Shown: positions 54,618-63,929, counted from the first letter of the stretch. The stretch: DNA of 64,000 nucleotides from JAAYJR01 sp964495655 (GCA_964495655.1 CAZBWK010000001.1:1-64000), one strand, 5' to 3'. Translations and numbers: made by a program. The notes: generated from the letters alone by a model not told the origin.

Positions 54618-54638
54618 GTCAGGTTAATTATGTGGATG

Positions 54639-56315
54639 CTACTTTTTATTCATTGAAATAACAATTCCTGGTTCGAAGTATGAATTATAGGCAATATCCG
54701 AACTTAGTTTATCTATAGCAGTCTGGATCACTCTATCCTCATCTATTGATGACCTTATAGCTCCTTTCTGATAATAAAAACGGGAAACTATCTCATTTTC
54801 AAGAAGGCTTTTAACCTCCTTGCTGAATACTTCAAGGTCTTTATCCAGATGTGGTTCCAGCCTCTTTTTCAGGCTTTCAAAATCTTTTTCAGCCAGGCTG
54901 TAGTACTTCTCCTCTTTAGCTGCTTTTTCCAATTGTTTTAACAGATGTTCTGATTCTGATTCATATTCAAAATCGTTGTCTTTCAGGAATCGGGCAAACT
55001 GACTATAGATATTCTCAGTTATGAAGAACTCTTCAGGAGCTGCAATAGAGGCGGTTTCATTTGAATATTTTGTTGCAAAATCAAATATCATAAATTTAGT
55101 AAGCAAAGCAGCACTTAGGTTGCTTAGCTGTTCCGGTTCAATAACTAAATCGGGAATGATACCTCCCCCGTCGTACACTATACGCCCTTTTTTAGTCTGA
55201 AATTCAGAAGTCAGTGAATCGGGCACATGTCCCACGCTGCCGTCCTCATTCCTGCTTGAATAGTCAAGCGCCTGTATGCATCTTCCGCTGGGGATATAAT
55301 ATTTTGCAGTAGTTACTTTCAGTTTTGTATTGTAACTCAAATCACGTGTTGTCTGCACAAGGCCTTTACCAAAGGTGCGTGAACCAATAACCAGTCCTCT
55401 GTCAAGATCCTGGATTGCCCCTGCAACAATCTCAGATGCAGAAGCAGAAGCACTGTTAGTCAGAACAGCAATTCTTATTGTTGTATCAAGAGGTGTTTCA
55501 GTAGCTTTATAAGTTTTATCCCATTGCTTCACTTTACCACGGGTACTTACTATTTCAGCTCCCCCGGGTACAAACATATTGACAATTTTTACAGCCTCCT
55601 GGAGTAGTCCGCCCGGATTAGATCTCACATCAAGGACCAGCGCATCGGGTCTGTTCTTCTTAAGTTCCAGATAAGCTTTTTTTACCTCTTCACTGCAGTT
55701 TGCAGTAAAATTTGATAACCTGATATAGGCAATATTATTCCCGATCATGCCATAGTACGGAACTGCTTCGATCGTTATCTTTTCACGAATTACATCCACT
55801 TCATAAGGCTTTTTTTCACCCGGCCTCTGCAGCTTTATCTTAACAGGACGTTTTGCAGGCCCCTTCAGAATATTGCTCACATCTTGAGTACTCATATTCA
55901 CGGTCGACTTCCCCTCCACTTCAAGGATAATATCCCCGGCTTTAAGCCCGAATTTCTGCGCAGGGAATCCTTCATACGGTTCGGAAATAACTATCTTTCC
56001 ATTTTGATTGCCTATTAAAGCTCCTATCCCCGCATATTCTCCTGTGGTCATAAACCTGAAATCCTCCATCTGTTCCTCTGAAATAAAATTGGTATAAGGA
56101 TCAAGCGATTTTAACATTTCGTCGATGCTGGTTTTTACCAGCTTCCCGGGGTTGACCTCATCTACATAGAACATATTCAGTTCCCTGAATAAACTATAAT
56201 ATATTTCAAGGTTTTTTGCTAATTCGAAATTTTTCTCATCCTGGTTAAAACTGTAAAAACCAAGACTTACAATCACAATTATTAGGGTACTTATCCAAAG
56301 TTTTTTCCAATTCAT
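54639..56315 (-). CDS. S41 C-terminal processing peptidase (Ctp/Prc-like)
   Basis: A 558-residue periplasmic serine protease anchored by an N-terminal helix (WISTLIIVIVSLGFYSF). Order: helical N-part, PDZ domain (about 90-165, GIGALIGNQNGKIVISEPYEGFPAQKFGLKAGD), S41 catalytic core with the Ser in LTNSASASASEIVAGA (about residue 285) and Lys in GSRTFGKGLVQTT (about 315), and a C-terminal helical extension (about 440-558). Likely processes envelope proteins. The promoter carries a -7 box overlapped by a perfect inverted repeat. Confidence 0.95.
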   Translation of the reverse strand: MNWKKLWISTLIIVIVSLGFYSFNQDEKNFELAKNLEIYYSLFRELNMFYVDEVNPGKLVKTSIDEMLKSLDPYTNFISEEQMEDFRFMTTGEYAGIGALIGNQNGKIVISEPYEGFPAQKFGLKAGDIILEVEGKSTVNMSTQDVSNILKGPAKRPVKIKLQRPGEKKPYEVDVIREKITIEAVPYYGMIGNNIAYIRLSNFTANCSEEVKKAYLELKKNRPDALVLDVRSNPGGLLQEAVKIVNMFVPGGAEIVSTRGKVKQWDKTYKATETPLDTTIRIAVLTNSASASASEIVAGAIQDLDRGLVIGSRTFGKGLVQTTRDLSYNTKLKVTTAKYYIPSGRCIQALDYSSRNEDGSVGHVPDSLTSEFQTKKGRIVYDGGGIIPDLVIEPEQLSNLSAALLTKFMIFDFATKYSNETASIAAPEEFFITENIYSQFARFLKDNDFEYESESEHLLKQLEKAAKEEKYYSLAEKDFESLKKRLEPHLDKDLEVFSKEVKSLLENEIVSRFYYQKGAIRSSIDEDRVIQTAIDKLSSDIAYNSYFEPGIVISMNKK

Positions 56316-56352
56316 TGTTTTCTGTTTTATTTATCTAAATGTATTTCATAAA

Positions 56353-56372
56353 AGTGAAGTTTCAACTTCACT
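56353..56372. promoter_or_regulatory. Perfect 9-2-9 inverted repeat at the S41 promoter (operator-like)
   Basis: AGTGAAGTT TC AACTTCACT sits next to the minus-strand -7 box at 56374-56381, over the expected transcription start of the S41 protease gene. It could be a repressor operator or a 5'-end hairpin of the mRNA. Confidence 0.5.
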
Positions 56373-56373
56373 A

Positions 56374-56381
56374 CAAAATTA
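56374..56381 (-). promoter_or_regulatory. Candidate -7 promoter box for the S41 protease gene
   Basis: Reads TAATTTTG on the minus strand, 59 bases upstream of the ATG; no exact -33 TTTG. Confidence 0.45.
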
Positions 56382-56447
56382 ACAAACTTAGCCGAAATTC
56401 TTTACCTGACAGAAATATACATTAAGTTAAAATATATTAAGTATTTC

Positions 56448-56482
56448 AAATGAAACGAGCATGTTCTTTTTAATCAAAAATA
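56448..56482 (+). repeat. Intergenic repeat, copy 2 (core ATGAAACGAGCA)
   Basis: 35 bases matching copy 1 (2891-2926) with one single-base indel. It lies 121 bases upstream of the DUF5723-type gene; the frame from its ATG stops after seven codons. Confidence 0.75.
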
Positions 56483-56534
56483 CTCCCGCTCTCCTTTAAT
56501 CACAAAAGGCAGTCTGTTTTAAGCGGTAAATATC

Positions 56535-56542
56535 TATTTTTG
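56535..56542 (+). promoter_or_regulatory. Candidate -7 promoter box (TATTTTTG)
   Basis: TAnnTTTG match 27 bases upstream of the DUF5723-type gene start. Confidence 0.45.
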
Positions 56543-56568
56543 CATTATGAATAACTGAAACGATTCGA

Positions 56569-57942
56569 ATGCCTTTTTACAGAACATTAAAATTAACATC
56601 TGTATTTATCATTTTCTGGTACCTGTTTTATTCTGAAGGGGCAGCACAGGAAACAATTCCCTATTACTTATTACCTGATATTCCACAATCAACACTTTAT
56701 AACCCTGCCTATCAAAATAAAACAGAAAAGTTGGTTATTGGAATACCTGTATTATCAGGGGTGCATGGTACCGTCGAAATGAATGTCCCTTTTAACTCGC
56801 TTTTTTCCAAAGGATTCAGCTACGATTTAAACAGTTTTTACAATGCCATGGATAAGCGGGGGATTGCAAAAGGTGCAGCAGGTATAACACTGTTTTTTAC
56901 CAGCTTCAGGCATAATGAATATACATACAGCCTGTCTGTTTCAGAACGAAGTATTTCAGAAGGGTCTTTTGACCGTGAAATAGTTAAAGTTATACGTGAT
57001 GGAATCGAAGGTTATTACGGATCCTTTGAAAACCTTGGAACGGCATCATTCAATTTCAATTATTTCAGAGAAGTGGCGCCGGGCATTTCAAAACAGTTAT
57101 CTGAAAAAATGGATGCCGGCGTACGCTTAAAGATCTTATTCGGAAAATTGTTTTTCGATATCAGAGATGCAAATTTTTTAGTTGAAACAGATCAGGATAA
57201 AAAGCAGGTCAATATACAAATAGACGGCTCTTACAAATTCTCAGGACCCTTCATTCACAGAAGGGATACAATATTTAATTTTTCCTCATTTGATGCTAAA
57301 ATGACTCCCGCTGACTATTTCTTTGGAGCAAAAAATTTAGGCTTAGCTTTCGATGCAGGAATAGTATGGCGTCCCGGTCAGTTCGCAGAAGTGTCTTTAA
57401 GTCTTACCGATATAGGATTTACGGGTTATAAAAAAAATCTATATGATGTGGAATTTACCCGTCCGGTACGCTATTCAGAATCTTCACTTTATCAATCGGA
57501 CAAGCCCGGACACTCAAATTATATAGAACCCAGAGAGGCTTTAAAAGATTTCGGAGATTCAATTTCATATATTATTGAGGTTGATGATGCAGTTTACCGG
57601 AAAATTGTCAGGCTTCCCTTCAAGCTAAATACCAGTGCCAGATATAATTTTTCCGCTAATCTGAGCGGCGGGTTTTCAAATCAGATAATATATTACAACA
57701 ATGTCCTCTCAAATTTTTTATCGGTCCATTTAAACCGGTCAATAAGCAGGAGAACGCAATTAGCAGGGAGTTTATCGCTTTATGATTTAACATCAGTATA
57801 CCCGGGCGTTGCGATTAGCTCAACATTTAAAAGATCACAATTTTTCTTAACAACTAATAATATTTTGGGAATTCTTGACCCAACTGCCTCAAAACATGTA
57901 AATTTGTGCTTTGGAATTAATTTTTTATTTGACAAGCAATAA
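56569..57942 (+). CDS. DUF5723-like envelope protein
   Basis: A 457-residue exported protein with a signal peptide (cleaved near AAQE) and strand-rich body with repeated 'GXSXXYNF'-like segments. It begins TIPYYLLPDIPQSTLYNPAYQNKTEKLVIGIP, matching the start of the DUF5723 family of Bacteroidetes, thought to be outer-membrane barrels. Function unknown. The C-terminus (HVNLCFGINFLFDKQ) fits a last barrel strand. Followed 11 bases later by the DUF4834-type gene. Confidence 0.85.
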   Translation: MPFYRTLKLTSVFIIFWYLFYSEGAAQETIPYYLLPDIPQSTLYNPAYQNKTEKLVIGIPVLSGVHGTVEMNVPFNSLFSKGFSYDLNSFYNAMDKRGIAKGAAGITLFFTSFRHNEYTYSLSVSERSISEGSFDREIVKVIRDGIEGYYGSFENLGTASFNFNYFREVAPGISKQLSEKMDAGVRLKILFGKLFFDIRDANFLVETDQDKKQVNIQIDGSYKFSGPFIHRRDTIFNFSSFDAKMTPADYFFGAKNLGLAFDAGIVWRPGQFAEVSLSLTDIGFTGYKKNLYDVEFTRPVRYSESSLYQSDKPGHSNYIEPREALKDFGDSISYIIEVDDAVYRKIVRLPFKLNTSARYNFSANLSGGFSNQIIYYNNVLSNFLSVHLNRSISRRTQLAGSLSLYDLTSVYPGVAISSTFKRSQFFLTTNNILGILDPTASKHVNLCFGINFLFDKQ

Positions 57943-57953
57943 ATTTTAAATAT

Positions 57954-58229
57954 ATGGTTCTATTTATAATTTTAAATCCTATAGGAGTATTCAAAACCCT
58001 GTTGCTCATCGCAATTGTTTATTTTGTTATCAAATTATTCACCCGTTATCTTTTACCCAACATTGTCGAAAATAAACTTAAGGATATCCAGAAAAAAATG
58101 AACGAACAGCAGAGGCAGCAGGAACGTTCGGGGAAAAGAGAGGGTGAAGTTACAATTGAATATGGCCGGAAACATAATAGCCAGGATAAGGCAAAAGGTG
58201 AGTATATAGATTTTGAAGAGATAGAGTGA
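57954..58229 (+). CDS. Small membrane protein, DUF4834-like
   Basis: A 91-residue protein: one N-terminal hydrophobic helix or hairpin (about 1-32), then a charged, coiled-coil-like tail (KDIQKKMNEQQRQQERSGKREGEV) ending GEYIDFEEIE. Matches the size and pattern of the Bacteroidetes DUF4834 family. Function unknown. Probably co-transcribed with the preceding gene. Confidence 0.8.
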   Translation: MVLFIILNPIGVFKTLLLIAIVYFVIKLFTRYLLPNIVENKLKDIQKKMNEQQRQQERSGKREGEVTIEYGRKHNSQDKAKGEYIDFEEIE

Positions 58230-58283
58230 AGGATCATATTAACCGGAAAGCCCCTTACATTTTTTCATCAACCAATATAATTT

Positions 58284-58291
58284 TATTTTTG
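58284..58291 (+). promoter_or_regulatory. Candidate -7 promoter box for glycyl-tRNA synthetase
   Basis: TATTTTTG, 23 bases upstream of the ATG; the gene therefore seems to have its own promoter. Confidence 0.5.
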
Positions 58292-58314
58292 CGGCTTAAT
58301 AATAAAACAGATAT

Positions 58315-59850
58315 ATGGCACAGGAAGATATTTTTAAAAAGCTAATAGCACATTGCAAAGAGTACGGATATGTTTTTCAGTCAAGCGAAATATACGACGG
58401 ACTAAGCGCTGTTTATGATTATGGACAGTATGGCGTTGAGTTAAAGAATAATATTAAAAAATATTGGTGGGACAGCATGGTTCTGCTGCATGAGAATGTT
58501 GTCGGAATTGATTCGGCCATCTTCATGCATCCCACAATTTGGAAAGCTTCCGGCCATGTAGATGCATTCAATGATCCCCTGATTGACAATAAAGACTCAA
58601 AAAAACGTTACCGTGCAGATGTTCTTATTGAAGATCAGCTGGCAAAATATGAAGAAAAAATAAACAAAGAGGTAGAAAAAGCAGGTAACCGTTTTGGTGA
58701 CAAATTTGATGAACAGCAGTTCAGGTCAACAAACCCGCGAGTTCTGGCCAATCAGGAAAAACATGACCAGCTTCATAACAGGTTTTCCAAAGCCCTTAAT
58801 GATAATAACCTGGAGGAATTAAAACAGATAATAATTGATCAGGGAATTGTTTGTCCTGTCTCCGGAACACGTAACTGGACAGATGTCAGGCAGTTCAATC
58901 TGATGTTCTCAACTGAGATGGGCTCAACATCTGACGGGGCAATGAAAATTTTCCTTAGGCCGGAAACCGCTCAGGGAATTTTTGTTAACTACCTGAATGT
59001 TCAAAAAAGCGGCCGTATGAAGATCCCCTTTGGGATAGCCCAGATAGGAAAAGCATTCAGGAATGAGATAGTTGCAAGACAGTTTATTTTCAGGATGAGG
59101 GAATTTGAACAGATGGAGATGCAGTTTTTTGTAAAACCCGGCACTGAACTGGATTGGTTTGAGAAATGGAAAAAAATAAGGATGAAATGGCATCTGGCGC
59201 TTGGGTTTGGAGATGAAAACTACAGGTTCCATGAGCATGAAAAGCTGGCACATTATGCAAATGCTGCAGTTGATGTGGAATATAAATTTCCTTTTGGTTT
59301 TAAGGAGGTAGAAGGTATTCACTCGCGTACCGATTTTGACTTGTCACAGCACGAAAAATACTCAGGGAAAAAGATCCGTTATTTCGATCCCGAAACAAAT
59401 GAATCTTATGTCCCCTGTGTTGTTGAAACCTCAATCGGTGTAGACCGGATGTTCCTGCAGATAATATCAGCAGCCTGGTGTGAGGAGGAGCTTGAAAAAG
59501 ATACCAGGGTAGTGCTTAAGCTTCCACCGGCGCTTGCTCCCGTAAAGCTTGCAGTAATGCCGCTGGTAAAAAAAGACGGCTTGCCCGAAAAAGCCAGGGC
59601 GATAATCAATAACCTTAAATTTGATTTTAACTGCCAGTACGACGAAAAGGATTCAATCGGAAAGAGATACCGCAGGCAGGATGCTATAGGCACTCCTTTT
59701 TGCATTACTGTAGATCATCAGACCAAAGAAGACAACACAGTAACTATCCGCTATCGCGACAGTATGGTACAGGAAAGGATCCCGGTCGATAAGGCCGGCA
59801 GCATAATAAGTGAAAAGGTGAGCACAAGAAAGTTATTTGAAAAATTATAA
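58315..59850 (+). CDS. glyS: Glycyl-tRNA synthetase, homodimeric type
   Basis: Charges tRNA-Gly. 511 residues, the alpha2-type class II enzyme rather than the alpha2beta2 type. N-terminal LIAHCKEYGYVFQSSEIYDGLSAVYDYGQYGVELKNN is diagnostic. Motif 2 region FRNEIVARQFIFRMREFEQMEMQFF and motif 3 SIGVDRMFLQII follow. The C-terminal anticodon-binding domain (about 415-511) starts LAPVKLAVMPLVKKDGLPEKA. No stop or frameshift. Confidence 0.98.
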   Translation: MAQEDIFKKLIAHCKEYGYVFQSSEIYDGLSAVYDYGQYGVELKNNIKKYWWDSMVLLHENVVGIDSAIFMHPTIWKASGHVDAFNDPLIDNKDSKKRYRADVLIEDQLAKYEEKINKEVEKAGNRFGDKFDEQQFRSTNPRVLANQEKHDQLHNRFSKALNDNNLEELKQIIIDQGIVCPVSGTRNWTDVRQFNLMFSTEMGSTSDGAMKIFLRPETAQGIFVNYLNVQKSGRMKIPFGIAQIGKAFRNEIVARQFIFRMREFEQMEMQFFVKPGTELDWFEKWKKIRMKWHLALGFGDENYRFHEHEKLAHYANAAVDVEYKFPFGFKEVEGIHSRTDFDLSQHEKYSGKKIRYFDPETNESYVPCVVETSIGVDRMFLQIISAAWCEEELEKDTRVVLKLPPALAPVKLAVMPLVKKDGLPEKARAIINNLKFDFNCQYDEKDSIGKRYRRQDAIGTPFCITVDHQTKEDNTVTIRYRDSMVQERIPVDKAGSIISEKVSTRKLFEKL

Positions 59851-59852
59851 TC

Positions 59853-59869
59853 CTTAAGAGGTACTTAAG
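59853..59869 (+). repeat. Small inverted repeat after glyS
   Basis: CTTAAG, five bases, CTTAAG. The 171-base gap before the GT4 gene also has stem-loops at 59881-59905 and 59982-60008; none has a T-run. Confidence 0.35.
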
Positions 59870-59880
59870 AAATGGCTTAG

Positions 59881-59905
59881 ATGATACTATTTTCAATGGT
59901 ATCAT
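59881..59905 (+). repeat. 25-base stem-loop between glyS and the polysaccharide locus
   Basis: ATGATACTAT and ATGGTATCAT form a 10-bp stem with one G-U pair around TTTCA. Not followed by Ts; possible Rho-independent-like pause or protein site. Confidence 0.4.
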
Positions 59906-60021
59906 AAGAAACTCGCATATGTTTTAACCATACTTTTAGGTCCCGGTTTTAATCGGGGTGCTTGTTTAATAACTTTAATAAAGGTTCACACTATACTTTC
60001 ACGAACCTAAAACAGTTTCAG

Positions 60022-61335
60022 ATGAAAAAGGTACTGATAATAACATACTACTGGCCTCCAAGCGGAGGGGGCGGGGTACAACGGTGGCTGAAATTTGTAA
60101 AATACCTCCCCATATATGGCTGGCATCCTATCGTGGTAGTACCAAAAGATCCGGAGTATCCGGTAATAGATAATTCATTATATTCTGATATCCCGCAGGA
60201 AACAAAAATAATTAAACTTCCAATTTGGGAGCCTTATGATATTTTCAAAAAAATTACAGGAAGAAAAAAGGGGGAAAAAGTAAATACAGGGCTTCTGTTT
60301 GATGACAAGAAACGTACATTGGTTGAAAAAATATCCCTTTGGATCAGAGGAAATATACTTATTCCTGATCCCAGAATATTCTGGGTAAAACCCTCGGCAA
60401 AACGCTTAATTGAAATAATACCAGGTCTGAAGCCTGATATAATAGTTACTACCGGTCCACCACATAGTATCCACCTTATCGGACAAAAAATTAAAACCAA
60501 ATTTCCGGAAATACCATGGCTTATTGACCTGCGTGATCCCTGGGCAAACTTTGACATGCTTGATCAGTTTTATTTATCCGGCATGGCCAAAAAACTTCAA
60601 AAAAATAAAGAATATACTGCACTAAAAAAAGCTGATATAGTAACCACAGTAAGTCCGTCATGGGCACAGGAATTTGGGAAAAGTGTTTCGAAAAAGGTTC
60701 ACTGCATAACGAACGGTTTTGACGAAGATGATTTCAAAAATTTTAATTTTGAATCTGATAATAAAAACTTTACAGTAAGCCATATAGGAATCATAAACTC
60801 TTATAGAAATCCTGAACCGTTATGGTCCTCCTTTCAGGAATTATGTGAAGAGCTACCTGACTTCAGAAAAAGATTGAATATCAGGATAACGGGTATTACA
60901 GACGCAGGATTAGGCAAAATACTTGATAAATACCCATTGGTTAAAGAAAAAACAACCATTACCGGATACATCCCGCATGAGAATATCATTGAACAGTATC
61001 AGGACTCCTCATGCCTTTTGTTACTTTTAAATAACACTAAAAATTCAAATGGACATATCCCCGGAAAATTTTTTGAATATATAGCAAGTGGAAAACCGGT
61101 GTTGGCAATTGCCCCTCAGGAGTCAGATGTTGCTAAAATAATTAAAGAATATGATCTTGGTTATGCATGTCCTTTTGATGAAAAAGAAACTATAAAACAA
61201 GAAATTCTTTCTATATTCAATAATGAAATTCACAGGCTGGAATCAAAAGTAATTGATTCTTTTTCAAGAAGGAAGCTGACAGAAAAGTTGAGTTATCTGA
61301 TGTCAGAGACTATTAAGAAATCCAGAAAAACCTGA
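60022..61335 (+). CDS. Glycosyltransferase family 4
   Basis: A GT-B glycosyltransferase of 438 residues from ATG 60022 (MKKVLIITYYWPPSGGGGVQRWLKF); the frame opens 20 codons upstream but that part (MFNNFNKGSHYTFTNLKQFQ) lacks any conserved look. The N-terminal GGGGVQR acceptor loop, WLIDLRDPWANFD in the middle, and the C-terminal nucleotide-sugar motif HIPGKFFEYIASGKPVLAIAP are typical of LPS/capsule GT4 enzymes. Its stop lies 8 bases from the convergent acetyltransferase stop. Donor and acceptor unknown. Confidence 0.9.
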   Translation: MKKVLIITYYWPPSGGGGVQRWLKFVKYLPIYGWHPIVVVPKDPEYPVIDNSLYSDIPQETKIIKLPIWEPYDIFKKITGRKKGEKVNTGLLFDDKKRTLVEKISLWIRGNILIPDPRIFWVKPSAKRLIEIIPGLKPDIIVTTGPPHSIHLIGQKIKTKFPEIPWLIDLRDPWANFDMLDQFYLSGMAKKLQKNKEYTALKKADIVTTVSPSWAQEFGKSVSKKVHCITNGFDEDDFKNFNFESDNKNFTVSHIGIINSYRNPEPLWSSFQELCEELPDFRKRLNIRITGITDAGLGKILDKYPLVKEKTTITGYIPHENIIEQYQDSSCLLLLLNNTKNSNGHIPGKFFEYIASGKPVLAIAPQESDVAKIIKEYDLGYACPFDEKETIKQEILSIFNNEIHRLESKVIDSFSRRKLTEKLSYLMSETIKKSRKT

Positions 61336-61342
61336 TGCGTGA

Positions 61343-61906
61343 TCATTCAATGGGTTTCAGCTTCCCATCTTCAATCGTAAATTTCTCATTTGTCTCAGGA
61401 CATACAAGGTCATTACCCAAAATGACACCTGCCCTGCTTACCCAGCCCTTTTGACAGGCCGGGACTCCGGTCATCAGCGCAAATGGCTTTACATCTTTGG
61501 TCACCACTGAACCTGCACCAATGAAGCAATATTCACCCAGAGTTATTCCGCACACAATAGTCGCATTGGCTCCGACAGTAGCCCCTTTTTTCACCAATGT
61601 CTTTTTAAACTCATCTTTACGGTCAATAAAACTACGTGGATTGATAACATTGGTAAAAACTGCCGAAGGGCCGATAAAAACATGATCTTCACAAATAACA
61701 CCTTCATAAACAGAAACGTTATTTTGCACTTTCACATTATTTCCCATAATCACTTTGTTCCCGACAAAAACATTCTGTCCTAATACACAACTCTCCCCAA
61801 TTACGGCTGTCCCGGAAACGTGCGAGAAATGCCATACTTTTGTGCCATCACCTATTTGAGCTCCTTTGTCAATAATGGCAGTCTCATGGATAAATATTTT
61901 ATTCAT
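61343..61906 (-). CDS. WbpD-like left-handed beta-helix acetyltransferase
   Basis: A 187-residue hexapeptide-repeat acetyltransferase (from ATG 61906; a TTG six codons upstream overlaps the previous gene). Repeats run IDKGAQIGDGTKVWHFSHVSGTAVIGESCVLGQNVFVGNKVIMG. GPSAVFTNVINPRSFIDRKDEF and GATVGANATIVCGITLGEYCFIGAGSVVTKDV match WbpD, which N-acetylates a UDP-3-amino-glucuronate on the way to UDP-2,3-diacetamido sugars. The next gene upstream encodes the matching aminotransferase. FdtC/QdtC (dTDP-sugars) are alternatives. Confidence 0.88.
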   Translation of the reverse strand: MNKIFIHETAIIDKGAQIGDGTKVWHFSHVSGTAVIGESCVLGQNVFVGNKVIMGNNVKVQNNVSVYEGVICEDHVFIGPSAVFTNVINPRSFIDRKDEFKKTLVKKGATVGANATIVCGITLGEYCFIGAGSVVTKDVKPFALMTGVPACQKGWVSRAGVILGNDLVCPETNEKFTIEDGKLKPIE

Positions 61907-61920
61907 AATAAGACAAATTT

Positions 61921-63048
61921 TCAAATTACACTTTTGAAAAATTCTTTCACAGAACCTGTAATGAATTCCAATTGTTCGGTGGTCAATTCGGTATGCATCG
62001 GTAATGAAAGCACTGTCTCCGTGAGTTTTTCACTTACCGGGAAGTCACCTTTTTGATAACCTAAGAACCGGTATCCCTCCTGCAGGTGAATAACACCCGG
62101 ATAGTAAACCATCGAAGGTATTTCCCTTTCTTTAAGGAATTGCTGCAATTCATCTCTCTTACCGGTTTGGATTGTATACTGATGAAAAGTATGAGTGCTG
62201 TAACTTACCCTTTGAGGCAATTGAATTTCTTCAATATCACTTAAATGCTCATCATACCATCCGGCTGCCTGCTCTCTTGCCTTGATATGCTTATCAAAAT
62301 ACTTTAATTTGACACTTAAAACAGCCGCCTGTATGCTGTCCAAACGAGAATTAACCCCTATTCTTTCGTACTGATATTTCTGTTTCATCCCATGATTGGC
62401 AATCGACCGGATAACAGCTGCAAGCTTATCGTCATCTGTAAAAACAGCCCCGCCGTCACCAAAAGCACCCAGGTTTTTAGAAGGGAAAAAAGAGTTACAC
62501 CCTATATGACCTATTGTTCCGGCTTTCCTGCGGGAACCGTCACTGAATATATGATCTGTTCCCAATGCCTGGCAGGCATCCTCCACAAGTAAAAGGTTGT
62601 ACTTACGTGCCAGTTCGAGCATTGCTTCCAGATTAGCACATTGTCCGAAAAGATGAACAGGCAGTATAGCCTTTGTCTTGTCTGTCAACACCTCCCGGAT
62701 CCTCCCCTCATCGAGGGTAAAAGTACCCTGGTTAACGTCAGCAAAAACGGGTTTCAGTCCAAGCAGGGCAAGTACCTCAACAGTAGAAATAAAAGAAAAG
62801 GGAGAAGTGATCACCTCATCCCCGGGTTTTAGCCCCAGCGCCATAAAAGCTATCATCAGTGCATCGGTCCCGTTTCCGCAGGCAATTACATTCGTATTGA
62901 GATAATCAGCCAGTTGCTTCTCAAAATCGAGCACCTTCCCGCTCTTAATAAACCGGGTGGACTTAATGACCTCCTGCACAGCCTCATCAATCTCATCTTT
63001 CATAGTGAGGTAGAGGCCGTATGTATCGCACATGTAGATAGTTTGCAT
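61921..63048 (-). CDS. DegT/DnrJ/EryC1-family sugar aminotransferase (WbpE-like)
   Basis: A 375-residue PLP enzyme that aminates a 3-keto nucleotide sugar. Typical core: ACGNGTDALMIAFMALGLKPGDEVITSPFSFI, VEDACQALG (cofactor Asp), and the Schiff-base Lys in NSFFPSKNLGAFGDGG (about 190), then NSRLDSIQAAVL. The N-terminal IYMCDTYGLYLTMKDEIDEAVQ suits WbpE-type members. The stop is 15 bases before the acetyltransferase ATG, an operon likely making an N-acetylated 3-amino sugar for LPS or capsule. Confidence 0.92.
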   Translation of the reverse strand: MQTIYMCDTYGLYLTMKDEIDEAVQEVIKSTRFIKSGKVLDFEKQLADYLNTNVIACGNGTDALMIAFMALGLKPGDEVITSPFSFISTVEVLALLGLKPVFADVNQGTFTLDEGRIREVLTDKTKAILPVHLFGQCANLEAMLELARKYNLLLVEDACQALGTDHIFSDGSRRKAGTIGHIGCNSFFPSKNLGAFGDGGAVFTDDDKLAAVIRSIANHGMKQKYQYERIGVNSRLDSIQAAVLSVKLKYFDKHIKAREQAAGWYDEHLSDIEEIQLPQRVSYSTHTFHQYTIQTGKRDELQQFLKEREIPSMVYYPGVIHLQEGYRFLGYQKGDFPVSEKLTETVLSLPMHTELTTEQLEFITGSVKEFFKSVI

Positions 63049-63110
63049 AATATAATATTACCCTGTTTTTAAAGCTGAATTGTAATGTATAATAGCATAA
63101 GATTGAATAG

Positions 63111-63875
63111 TCAGGTATTAAGCAAATCTTTTTTAATAAAGGATACTTCCTCATAACTACCTGATACAGCAAATATAAAATAACCTTTTTGATTCATTTT
63201 TTCAACAAATCCTTTTGATTTAGAGGCACCTGAATTAAACAGTCTGTCGTGAAACTCTACAAGTATTTGATTAACAACACAGGTAGAATTGATAATGTCA
63301 TCGATAATTTCATATTCAGAACCCTCAATATCAATTTTTACAACATCAATTAATTTATGACCAAAGTTACTTGTAATATCATTAAAAGATTTCATTAAAA
63401 CTTTTATTGAATTATCCACATTAACAACCTCACTATGAACTAAACTACCTGACACTCCTTTAGGATTAGAGGGAAGAAAAAAATCCTGATAACCTGAAAT
63501 GGTTGAAATACCATAATTGTTAAAAACAAACAAAGGATTAATTCTTTGAGAAGAGATCCATTGAATTGATTTCGGAGTAGGGTCAAATCCATAAACCTGG
63601 CATCTGTGCTTATTTATACACTTGATATCAAATGTAATATCCTTACCGATGCCAAAGGAATAAATTATGGATTTTTCATTCAAAAAATCAGGATTGACAT
63701 AAAAACCTCCATAACTACTGCCATACCATTGGTAATTACAATTTACCTGTTTTCGCAGGTGTACAACTTTTTTTTGTGAAACAGAATATCTTAAAATTAT
63801 TTTTCTTAGAAACGATCTTATATTCAATCTTATATGATTAATAATATTTCTCAGTGCCTGAATAGTTTTGTTCAT
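63111..63875 (-). CDS. FkbM-family methyltransferase
   Basis: A 254-residue SAM-dependent methyltransferase from ATG 63875 (the frame opens eight codons upstream). IYSFGIGKDITFDIKCINKHRCQVYGFDPTP holds the SAM-binding part; VDVVKIDIEGSEYEIIDDI is the family's signature, here LIDVVKIDIEGSEYE. Members O-methylate sugars in surface polysaccharides and secondary metabolites. The position beside the sugar-biosynthesis pair supports a polysaccharide role. A TACTTTTG -7 box lies 55 bases upstream. Confidence 0.9.
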   Translation of the reverse strand: MNKTIQALRNIINHIRLNIRSFLRKIILRYSVSQKKVVHLRKQVNCNYQWYGSSYGGFYVNPDFLNEKSIIYSFGIGKDITFDIKCINKHRCQVYGFDPTPKSIQWISSQRINPLFVFNNYGISTISGYQDFFLPSNPKGVSGSLVHSEVVNVDNSIKVLMKSFNDITSNFGHKLIDVVKIDIEGSEYEIIDDIINSTCVVNQILVEFHDRLFNSGASKSKGFVEKMNQKGYFIFAVSGSYEEVSFIKKDLLNT

Positions 63876-63929
63876 TTTAATATAATTAGCCGAATACATT
63901 AAACTTCTTAATCACAATTTTTGATCCCG

